Part shown: positions 36,701 to 48,600 of the stretch, piece after piece | Layout of the letters: every line of letters starts with the position of its first letter | Numbering within the stretch: the stretch's first letter is position 1 | DNA from: Capitulum mitella | Lineage: Eukaryota > Arthropoda > Thecostraca > Pollicipedomorpha > Pollicipedidae | Assembly (NCBI GenBank): GCA_030062745.1 | Contig: CP099843.1 | Coordinates: 23,242,122 to 23,306,121 of the forward strand | Direction: 5' to 3' | DNA: 64,000 nt | Notes under the pieces: model-generated | The model's input: the letters and a program-made list of their open reading frames with translations, nothing else | What the model was told of the DNA's origin: nothing | Database searches by the model: none | Program-made: the position numbers and the translations under genes

Positions 36701-39206
36701 GGAAGGATGGGTAGTAGCAGGTTTGACTATGAAAACAAACAGGCTTTCTTATGACAGGAGAAGCTTGGGTTTACGTGCAAGACAAATCATGTCAATACAA
36801 GATACGTATTGATATTAACATCTTTTGTGCGTAAACCCAGGCTTCTGCGGGCAACAAGAAGACTGCTTACTTTTGTTGTCATGCCTAATGTCCGAAACCA
36901 TTTTTCATTCCATTCAGTAACAAGTGCTCAGACTCAAAATTTACTGTCCGAATGCACTATAAAATGAGCATGTCCCTCAAATGTCTGCCCTCCCAGTTTT
37001 GAAACATACCTGCACCTCTGCCTACACAGGCACAGCTTGCAGGATCAGCATATTTATGACGAAAATAAACCTTAATCACCAGCACCTGACCTCCAGCCTG
37101 CAGACAAGGCTATCCGAAGGGAGCCTGGTGGCTGCTTCGACAACCGCAAGAACGCCGGCAGCCCCCATCGCCCGCGGACGGCCGTCCGTCTGAAGGCAGC
37201 TGAGACGCCTCCACTGTCGCTGAGTGTCGGCCGGCCCGGCCCGGTCCGGCTCCCGCCTGGCGGATCCTGGGACCGGGTCGCCTCAGGCGCTCTCCTGGCT
37301 GACATGGCAACACGTCAGCCGACAGGGGAGAGTGGGTGAACGCCTCGCGGCCAGGCTGATGTCTGCAGCGGCTGCAATGGAGCCCTCGGCTCACTGAGCC
37401 GAACGGTGGCAGGGATAGGCGGTCACGAGGCTCACGGAGACGTCGTGACCACGATCAGATCTGGGGAGTTATCTCACGATTTAGGGCTTGGGAACCCTGA
37501 ACCCTGGCTTTGGCTCAAAAGCTCCATATCGATGTTTGATATGGGTGACGTCTGAAGTGTATGACGATTCTGTACCCTGTGGCGAGATGCCGTCGCGATG
37601 TTGTTACAGCATATGGAAGTTTTTTGCGTCATGCCTTCTCGGGGAAGAACGGTTTTGCGACTTGCCTTTGCAGCGTTGAGTTACTGCAATGCTGAACAGC
37701 GGGCCTGGGAAATTTCAGAACTGCGCTGACGTTGCATTCGCTGTGTGACGTGCTAACGTTTGGCGCCGTTCAGGACTGATGCAAGGGCTTTGCGATGTTG
37801 TGCCTTTAACTGCGGGGGTAGTTTGGTATTCCCAATAGGGCCCTCACAGATCAGCAGTCCTTGGCCAGATAAAAAGAACGAAGCGCTCCGCGCTAACAAT
37901 ACTGCACAATTTAGAGAACTGACGTTAAATTCGCAGTGTAATGGAACGACAACGGTGAGGCCGCGATTTTCCTGCTTTGGAGATGAAATCACAAGCGAAA
38001 ACTTGCTTTGCTTTCTTAGTATTAAGTCGTCATGCACTCGTAGGAAGCGTGGACGTCGGGAATGACGTTGGCAATAGGGTGATGATCCAACATCGACTAA
38101 TTTTTACATTAGGTCCAAGGCGTTAGCAAAAAACAATTGACTGCAAATCTACCATACTCTCACTTTTCTTGAGTTCTTACGTGCTTGGTGCAAAGTAATA
38201 CAACGCTGTTTTCAAAAGATCAGGCAAGTAGTGAACCTTTAAACAGAGCCCCCAGTCTCATCAGGACATGCTTTGATGGCAAGACTATGGTATCTGCGGC
38301 ATTTCTAGGTTTATGTGTTTATGCTATTTATGGCTTTTGATCATAAATTTGACTCAGTATATGTGCAACATAAACACATTTCGATAGCATTATGGATACT
38401 TGTAACCTTCTGGAAACATGCGTGCTTACTTCATACTGAAGGCAACAACATGAGGGAACGTTCCCTATGACCTGCAATGCCGTTTGATGTTTTTATAGCG
38501 ATCAGTAACGATTTCGTCTTGAGAAACGCATGGCACTGGCAACCCGTTTCTTCGGCGGCGACAGACAGTTTCATCAACTAGCAATTCTGTGGTTCTAAAT
38601 TTGCCCATTTTTTTCTAGTCTGTCTGCTTCTGACACGCTTTCCTTTCTGTGTCACAACCCATGTTGGGTGCCGCCAAATGGCCATGACATAATCTGCCTC
38701 CAAGAATAAATCTGTCAAGGAAATGATACCATCCGTCGTTGGTCGGACCTACGTTATGTTGTCGCTGCAGATAACGGTCGCTTGTCATACGTCGTCTTAC
38801 GCTACCTGAACCTTATTCACACCGCTGCCAATCGGAGGCATCACTGTTCAGCGCACAGCACTCCGAATAATGTTGGCTCGCATTAGAAGGAATCGGCCAT
38901 CTTTGTTGCTGTAGTCATTTTCGACATGCAAGGCAAAAAAGACTCATGACCGTGCCAGGTCTCAGAGGAACACCGTTAGGAAATGGTCGGATCCTGGGAG
39001 TCAATGGCGAAAAGTATTTGGGCTCATACAGTTAACAGTTCTTAAACTGACAGCAGTCTTATCCAAAGAAAGTTTTCGACTTTGACAACATATAAAACAA
39101 ATACGATAATGCAGATGTATGGGCAGAAAAACAGGGGTAGGCACACACACAGGTCAGCATGTGTACCGCAGGAGCCGGCCGCGCCGCTCGCTGGACAGGC
39201 ATGTTT

Positions 39207-39283
<77 letters not shown>

Positions 39284-42214
39284 GTTTACTTGGGCTAGAG
39301 GCTTTGAGCGGAAACGTACTCTTAAGCCTAAGTAAAAATAATGATAAGCGTGCCCGTTTGCAACAACAAAGCGAAACTTGAACAAATCGTTGGCTGATCA
39401 GGGAATTCATTCCCCAAATATCCTGATACACGTTCTCCGTTTACATAAACATTTCAAGACCCAAACGAGGCTGTGCGTCTGGAGCTGCGTTATCGGGGCT
39501 TACGAGGCCGGAAGACCAGCCCGGATGGTGTCGGTCGGTGCCCTCGTAGTGGACCCGCGGCGCTCTCAAAGGGACATGTACCTCCGCCAACGGCGGCGCC
39601 CGTCCGGGCAAACAGCAATCACCTGATCTGGTCTGCTATGTAGTCTGGTCTGCCATGTGGTATGGGTTGCTACGGGACCTGGTCTGCTACGAGGTCTGGT
39701 CTGTTACGAGGTCTGGCGTGCTACGAAGTCTGGCGTGCTACGAGGTCTGGTCTGCTGTGAGGTCTGGTCGTAGGCCGGTCGCACGCTGCGACAGCTCCTC
39801 GCAACGCTAGCGGTGGCGTCCACCGCCAGTAGCGCAGAGTGGGGTCGGCAGGGCGGATTCCGCGGCGCCGCAACAGGCAGCCGAAGTCCCTGTGGGGAGG
39901 GGCTTCCCTGGAGATGCCAACAGTCCGGTCGGGTCTGCTGGCGACCAGACTCTGTCGGCTGCCGATGACGACGACGTGCTGCGGAGGCGTCGCCTGGTAC
40001 AGATTGGAACAGCAGGCAGGAGGAGGTCATGGGAATAAAAGGCCGGGGTAATATTTTGAAATGAGATCGGAAAAGCAGAAAATGCGGTAAAAGGAAATCT
40101 GGTGACTGTAGTGCGCAGTACAAGGATTGGATGAATTTCCGCTGCTGCTCCTGTTAGGTGGTCAGGAAGCCGCGAATATTTTGAATGAAGACCACAATCT
40201 CGGTGACTGAAGCTCCTTGAACGCTCGCCCTGCAGAAGTTTTCGGCCGACGAGGAGGTCCGATTCGGCGCCCTCTGAGCCGTTTAGAAGTTAAGAATGAT
40301 AGAGCATTGGGATTGACGTCATGTGATAGATCGTTCTTTATTCTGCACCAAAGGTTAAAAATAGTTTTATACAGTTCTTGCCATTGCCCCTGTAATTGGG
40401 ATCAAACTAGATCTGCAAAGTCCACATCGTCATTTTTTGTTCCTGGGAGGACTCTCTTTGACTTTGGAAGGACTACCTTTGGACTCCCTTTGATGTGCAA
40501 ATGGTTTCGAATGTTTTCTTTTCTCGTACTTCCAACACACCGACACGTTTTTCAAACCACATGGCGTTCCTGGCTCAGAAAAAATGGACTTCTTGGACTA
40601 ACTTCTGAATCCTTTCTCTAGCTGTTAACAGACTGGTAACAAATGATCAAGGAAACGCAATATTTTGTTTCGTGTCCCTATGTGATGTGACCTTTTCGCG
40701 GTCTTCAAGATTAAAAGGGAATATATGACACTTGTGCTGTTTTCACCATATTTGGAACCTTTAGAATCCCCAAAATGATGCTACCAGGTCACTGAGTTCA
40801 TCTGACATTCGAAAAGTCATAGCAGGTCATGAGATTTTATGAACATCTGTAGCCAGGTTGGATTCAAGTTTTGCCCTCTTCTTCAAAACCAATGCATTGG
40901 TTTATATGAGGAACTGCGAAATCACAGACTCAGTGACGTGACATGATGTAGGACTTGGACGAATCTCAAGATATGCGGAAATGAAATAACTCAGCCACTC
41001 AAAACCACCTGCAGCTATTCCAAGCTGTTAAGCACCTTCAAAGGAAACGGCAAGGACCCTTTTGGAGGGCAAGGATTAATCACGGAATAATCAAAATAAA
41101 GGTCCTGAGATCAAACGTCTTTCTCTTGGTCAAACTTCCAGAATCTCTAATTTATCGGAGGCCATCCGACTGGTCTGCTCAGGTCTATTCTAAACATGGC
41201 CAGGAGTGGCAGCTGACTGTGTCTCGCACCTGCGACCTCAGTGTGTGTCATCGCGCTGCTGATGTCTGCGATGAGACTTCATCTGCGCTGACGCCGTTCC
41301 TGCGGTCCTGGTCGGGCGTGACCTGACCCGTGCTGCGCCCCCAGGCGATGAAGAATCCGGCGGCGGCTGCTGCTGCTGCTGGCCGTTCTGTTGGAGGCGT
41401 CGGACGTACCAGAAGCTGGGGGACCATGTGCCGGAAGGTGGGTTCGTCGGCCCGAACTGCTAATGGCTGGCCCATGGCAAGCCTAGCGGCCCTAGCTAGA
41501 CCCTAGCTAGCAGGGTCTTCTCGTAGGTGCAGTGAAATCCGACCTAAGTCTAAGGCACGTAATGCAATGCATGCGTTCAACCGTGCGTTTCGTATGCTGA
41601 TAAAAGTATTCCGGGTTTTCCAATAAATCGCCGCCTTGTAGAAAGAACGAAGTGGGACCACTTTTGGTCCATATCTTGGTGATGTTGAAGTGGGGAATGT
41701 AATGGGGCTATCTCGCTTTATCACCATATGCTTTGTGTTTTGAATGGCAAAAAAAAAAACAGCCAACGACATGCCAAGCGTCGTTTACCAAATGCTTCAT
41801 CTTGGAAAGCCCTATTGGCAGTGAATCTGTCTTCACGCATCAAACAGATGTTTTTAATAAATACGTTTTGATCAAAAGCTTCAACTTTTTGAACAACAAA
41901 AGCTTAACATTAACCAGGGCTACAGTCGTTATCCTGGTTGATATTACTCACATGTGTACCAATAATGACATACGTGATGTGTGGGCGCCGAATGACCCTG
42001 TAGTCGGTGCGCCCCTAAGCCCCAATAACTAACTAACTGACGTGATGTGTTCGCTTTCGTATCTGTTAATATAAGATTATGTTAATGATTATGATTATGA
42101 CTGGGTTCAGGATAAGGATTATGTATGGAATATGTTGAATGTATGAACAATTATGTATGAACTATGTTGAATGTATGAAAAATTATGTACGAAACCGTGT
42201 GAAACATGCCTTGC

Positions 42215-42268
<54 letters not shown>

Positions 42269-42535
42269 CTGGCTTTTGGCTGTGTCAGAGCTTTGAGTTG
42301 TAGTTTTAATGAACTGACATGGCTTGGCTGATTAGTTACGGTATAGTCGGGCAGCGACGAGGGCTACAGCTAACGGCAGTGTTCCGATCTCCGTCAGATC
42401 ACTGTCACAGGCAGAGGGACATGGGCATCAACCGCAAGGCCATGAAGCAGCTGATGATCGCCACCACCCTCTGTTTCACATTCATGATCACCGAGGCCAT
42501 TGGTAAGGGCACTGGCCCGGCATTCCTTCGCCGAT

Positions 42536-42610
<75 letters not shown>

Positions 42611-45600
42611 CCTCCCTCCCTCCCTCCCTCCCTCCCTCTCCCTCTTCCTTCCTCCCTCCTGTTCTCTCGTCTCTCTCTCTCTCTTTTATGAAAATAAGTT
42701 AAAAGTGTTCGAACACAGTGAAGTGATTTATAACATTAACTGATACGTAATGCTCGAAATTATGCTTCTATTTTTATGAAAGCGTGCAGTTCTGACTTCG
42801 GCATGTTAAGTTGTATTTTGGTAGGAACCGATTTAAGTTACCCTTTTGTTCTCCATTCCCACTGTTCTTCTCGTTTTCACGTAGCGAAATTTTTTGCTGC
42901 ATAGTTGCTATTGCGAGACTGCCTCTAAATGACTGCCCTCGTATGATTCCTCACCTCCCCATCTTCCTGACGGTTTCTCCGTGATCGGTTCGGCGCCCGC
43001 CCTGCTATTACTCCGCCGGCCGCCCGCGCAGGTGGCTACATCTCCAACAGCATCGCCGTGCTGACGGACGCGGCGCACCTGTGCACGGACCTGTTCGCCT
43101 TCATCGTGTCGCTGAGCGCGCTGGCCGTGGCCGCGCGTGCCCCGAGCAGTACCATGAGCTTCGGATGGAAGCGCGCAGGTACGCAGCTCGGCGCAGCGAG
43201 GTGCGGCGCCGCAGAACCGGTAGCGAAGGGCCCAGGTTTCAGTCGCTCAGGCTAACTGGAATCACGGCATGAACGGGTGTTTTTTCCGCGATAGTAAGGT
43301 TGAGATTTCCACGTAACGGTTTCTGTTTGTTTTCCGTGTCGCTGAAGATGGCAGTTGCGCCTCCGTTTATGTGAATGTAAGTGTCGCCTCGTTTGAGTGG
43401 CAAGGAGTGATTTAAAGAAGGAACAATTGCTAGTCACATTCAGTCAGCGTAACTGAGCCATACATACAAAGAATTACGTATTTGCAGCAAACCAAACAGA
43501 CAACGCGAGGAACAGACAGATAAACAGATAGATAAGCAGACAAACAGACAGATAAACAGATAAGGTTTTGGGGGATAACCTGTCCAGAAAAATAGAGGCC
43601 ATTGGTTCTCGGCACAATTCGAGAAGCGCGGTTGTTTTTTAAGAGCAGCCGTTTGTTAAATTCTTCGAGTCTTTTATCACCAAAATCTCCAGTTTATAAG
43701 TATTTGCATGTTGTTCATCCAGCGTATTCGGCTCAGGTCAGATCAATGCAACATGCATGAGAGGTCGATTCAGGTTTATTAACAAATAACGTAAGGTACA
43801 GTGCCAATTTGTTGGTTCCCATTCACCTGCGTTTAACATTGGCACTTCTGGTGACTGTTGTCGAATGCGGGGCGGGCGCTCACACGCTCTTCTCTCCGTT
43901 ATTTACGATTCCTTGAGAATGCTCGTTCCTGAGCATCTGTTTCGTACATGGACGTTAAGTGCTAGGACAGCTATCTGCCGAGTGCAGTAATCTCAAGTGA
44001 GGTTTGGCCTTCAGACCAACAGCGGCAGGGCCATGGGCTTATCGCAGTTACTGATGCGCAGAAAATCGCGAGGCCGTTGTTCTGCAGTTTGCTCCGGCTA
44101 GCTTGCACACGGGATAACGCAAAGTTTAGACGTAGATGCGGAGTCGTCACTCGGACTGCTTCATGTTTTTTATGTTTATTGAATAATTGGTAGATAATTC
44201 TACGATTTTACGTAAAATTTTGGGTTCCGGGTGATCCGAGCCCCTTTTTTACAATGCCACCATCCCCCGAAATCCTAGATTTGCACCCAACGTTAAGGAT
44301 TACACAGTATTCGTACCGGCTAAACCGTCACAAGCGGACCTTGGTGCACATAATCGTCATTTTCACGTTCATCTGGTCTCATTACAACTAACTAAAGGCA
44401 CCTAACTAAACTAACTAAAGGCATCTAAATACGTTGACCACATGTGCCGGTCGGGTGCGTATGTAGCATGCTATATCGGCTTTCACCGGTGTTGCCCCGT
44501 CGAGTCTTCGCAGCTTTGATCTCGCTCCGTTTGACCCCGCAGAGGTGATGGGTGCCGTCGTCTCGGTGCTGCTCATCTGGATCATCACGGCCATCCTGGT
44601 GGATCTGGCCATCGACCGGGTCATCGACCCGGACTACACCATCAACGCGCCGGTGATGGTCGGCACCAGCGTGGCCGGCATCATCATCAACATCATGTGC
44701 GTGCCCGCGCCCGTGTCCGCCGCGCCGTCGCGCTCCAACTGCGCGCGGCGCCCTCCCAGTGGCTTTAAACGTGCCTGTGCCATCCGCAACGTTTTGTTTT
44801 GGAGCCGTGGGAGACCTGTGGGGCACGTGACAAATACCGGCCTGCTCAGCCGTGCTCATGGTTGGTTAGCGGCGTTTTACGGACACGGCGTTTTACGTTT
44901 TGCCGACTCTGGCGGCCATTTTGCGTCGGAGCCTCCCACGCTTGAGGGGGACAACTTCATGCCGCTACTACCCGCATTACCCAGGCTCTTCCCGAGGCAT
45001 TTCGGTCGCAAGGCCAGCATGCACCACGCCCGAAGTTGTGCGCAGTTCATGCCGATGCCTTTCAGCGTAGGACGGCGTCTGGCCATTTTGAAGCCATTCT
45101 TACCAGCCGAGTTCACTGTCGCCAGTCGTTGCCAGGATGGGTCGAGGAATCGCCATGGCACGCCCGTCACAGAACCCTGCTGATGACGCAGACAGACGCG
45201 TCTGGACTAGCTCCCGAGCTGCTGCAGACCGTGGCCTGGTTACGTCGTGGCTGGACTCCCCTTCGAGCTGTGGCAGCTCGGGGCCCGCCAGTCTGGCGCT
45301 ACCCCGGACCCGCGGCTGCGCCAGGTCGTGATTGGACTGGCTCTCGAGCTGCAGCAGATCGGGGCCCAGTCAGGTCCTAACTGCGTGGCGATGTTTCAGC
45401 ATGGGCTGCGCCCTGAACCAGGACAACGTCGGTCGCGACGAGAACGTCAACATCAACGTGCGCGCCGCCTTCATCCACGTGCTAGGTGACCTGATCCAGT
45501 CCATCGGCGTCTTCGTGGCGGCCATCATCATCTACATCAGGGTGAGCTGGCGTACTCGGGTGACGATTGACATACAGTCCAGCCGGGGAAAAACAGCCAT

Positions 45601-48600
45601 AACGTCGTTTTAGCTTTACATTCGCAGCTTTCCTGCTTATGAACCTCGCACTACACTGAATGGCATGACATGCGGTAATGTATGACTACCTCTGGTGATG
45701 GCGGGTCTTAAGAGCTCTTCGGCTATGATGATCTTCGGTTTTCCACCGAAGTGCTAGACAACGAAAGCGAGAGTGTGAGTCAGCGAGAGTGGGGATGAGA
45801 ACGATGGGAGTGCAAAACTTCACGAAGTTGATGACAGGAATTTTTTGCCAGTCAGTTAATATTTTTCCTGTGTTTCTGACGTTTTTACGTCAGAAACACT
45901 GGGACACTTTTTACGCATCTTAATGGATCTCCTGCTGTGGCGGCTGGACACCTACCCAGTAGTTGTTTTGACGAAGCGTGTACCGAGACATCACGCTATC
46001 TTATCGCAGGTGAACGCTGGCCTCGGCCATGAGCTTGGCCCTTGATGTCGAAACCGCTAACTCACAGGGCGTGTCAGAATCTGACCTCCGCTGCAGAAGC
46101 CCTCCCGGGCCCCCCTGCGACATGATCGGCCACAGCTTACACAGCCTCGTGTGTGAGTCCGAGAACTGGGCACGCGCGCTTTGGTCGATGTCGCAATCGC
46201 AGTTGGCTACACCGGCGTTGTACGCCCCACACAGCCGAAACGAATTATCGGAATTTAGGATACAGATCCCTGGGAATAGGTACGGACTTTGTGACCGGGA
46301 ATTTGCCATTTTCTTGTGCTTCAGATGTGTTTCTTTGTATTTGGATCCGTCTTTACAAACTAATAATTGATGTGACATATATATCATACAGTATGATCTG
46401 TTCACAGACAATGCCGTAATAAATAACCCAGAGAATATGACTGAATATTAAACAGCAGCAAAAAATATCAGTTACGAAAATACGTTGTCGCCAGAACCGG
46501 CGGAACCTATGTTGGGGCACTGAGACGCATTCATGGGGGAGGGGAGGGGGCATCGCACCCTCTTGTCGGAACTCGCTTCAAGAATCTTAGCTCTGTTGGG
46601 AACATGATGATAAAAATTAATTCTCCTGCCAATGAAAATATTGCTGTGGGCATGTCGGAAGGCTTAAATATTCGTTTTAGGATGCATATCTTAACATTGT
46701 TTATGGTGGTTTTGGGTATTTTATGAAGATTAGGATTTGATTTCTCCTACACGAGGCATTTTGAAAATTGATATCATATACGCGTACGAATGCCCCCACA
46801 CTCATATGATGTACAGAATAAACATATTTCATTACCAGTGTAACGAATTGCGCACATCTGCTTCGGACGCATCATACACAGCTATCCAGTGTGGCGTTTT
46901 TGCCGTTATGCGAACGGCTCACGGTCATACTTAACCTGTTGCCTAAGAAAGTACCACTGTTTCAGCCGTAGCTGAGTTTGCTCACTAATCTTACTGAGGT
47001 TATTCAAAATTATTTCCTTTTCTATTCAGTCCATTCGGTCTATTCCATTCGGTGCAGCGAATGTAGAAACTGGCGTAGATTGGGAGTCCCGCTTCGTCAC
47101 GTTGCAGGCGCATCCATTTCCCAGTCGTTGTTTTGACGTCGCGCTGCGGGCCGATAGGCAACGTGACGTCACGTGGCGGGAATGCCCGCTGTCGCATTGC
47201 GTGATGGGTCTAGTGTCCTGAGATGTGCAACTGACGAACCCCAGAAAAGTCCTCGCCGGTCATGATGAGTTGACACAAACACCGCTGATGAGGCAATCCG
47301 AGGCTGGGTCTCACTGTTTACTACCGGCGAACGCGTCCCTGGTCGGTTCCCGTTGCGACAGACCTCTCGCGGGCTGCGGTTCTCAGTCGCCGGCTGACGA
47401 CTCGTAATCTCGGACCTGTTGCCAGCTCCGCCTGCTCGGAGCCAGGGTCTTGCGGTCCACCCCTTCCGAGCGACCTCGTCCGGGTCCCACTGGCGACAGT
47501 CAGCCGCCGTCTGGCCGCTCCCCGCGACATGCGGCTGTTACATAACGCGGCGGCCGTGCACCCAGCCACCCGACGCGCCGAATTTACGGAGCGAAACCGG
47601 CTCGCCGCGGCCGCGGCCGCTGGACCTCCGTCGTCGTCGTCCAAACAGCGTCGTAACAGTGTAGCGGGGGCGACATCAGAACATGCGCTACCGGTGCAGG
47701 CCATGTCTGCAAAACTCCCGAGTCGGGAATTCACGGGAGTTGCAGGCGTGCAAGGCAACAGTTTCCGGCCCTGGATATGATCAGCTGAAGGACGATGACA
47801 AAAGCATTAGTGGTCTGGGGAACCACAGAAAGCAGGGAAAAAGGCGACAAAACCAAAAACCTGCCAAATGTCAAAAACCGGAATCCATTTTCATCCATAT
47901 GACATGCAAGTTCAAGTTTCACGAGGTCGCATTAGGCAACATTTTCCCTGCGCATTAGGTGAAGGAACGATATAGGGCCCGTAAACATCCAGTTGGATCT
48001 ATGGCAGTTGTACTCATAAATGCATCCAAGGTGTTAAACCGCGCCAGGCGTAACTGACGAGGTAGCATACGTGATGATTGGCCGGAGTCATTGGATCCGA
48101 TGAAACACTTGTGTTCGAAGCTGGGTCTGATATACGCCAAACCTACCAGGGAGGCATAAAAGGCCCGTCAGATGCAGACAAAACTGGCAACACATCAGTA
48201 CTAAACAGCCCTTGTGCCTTCACCCACGTTGAAAGATGATCAGCTGAGGGAGGTAAAATGCGATGTGCAGTGTTTTCGAAAATTGCAAGCAGTGGAGGTA
48301 ATGGAATTATTCGCGAAAAGTACAAGGCTTTCAGGGTGAGTGGGCGGACTTTCTCCGGGCCATTGTGCGTATGTATATGGCGAGTTCCATGACTCCAAAC
48401 GAGAAAGTGCCGCCGCCAATTAACTGCAATTTGTCTTCTCCCGCTGAGAGCAAGCTGACCTGTAGCTAGACTTCAGAAAGCCATATACACCAGCGTAGCT
48501 AAAGGGGCCGTGTGCCCCCTGGTGCCGAAAATTTAACGTTTTTTTTCTTACCAGAAATGAAGACAAATCAAAATTCCTGAAGTCGGAAATAAAGTCATGA

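Larger units (their letters stand above)
33706..41344 (+). other. Zinc transporter first intron
   Basis: A 7.6-kb intron. It contains the A-B-A'-B' repeat block (35345-36960), a GC-rich block (about 37090-37440) with long open frames on both strands, a (CA)n(TA)n tract, an 18-bp minisatellite and another GC-rich block (about 39480-40050). A phase-1 acceptor-like 'cctgcag' at about 37101 opens an 80-codon plus-strand frame. It could be an unrecognised alternative exon but has no family support. The 38.1-39.0 kb and 40.1-41.1 kb stretches show nothing. Confidence 0.6.

Noticed and set aside
35345..39771. CRISPR-like spaced repeats
   Set aside because: Repeats are either contiguous minisatellites or long, diverged units without uniform unique spacers, in animal DNA.
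42500..42743. Ser/Leu/Pro-rich open frames
   Set aside because: Product of the (CT)n and (CCCT)n tract in intron 2; only the first bases belong to exon 2.
44697..45183. Continuation of the exon 4 frame for over 150 codons
   Set aside because: The family alignment stops at the GTGCGT donor and resumes exactly in phase at exon 5; the extension has no ZnT similarity.
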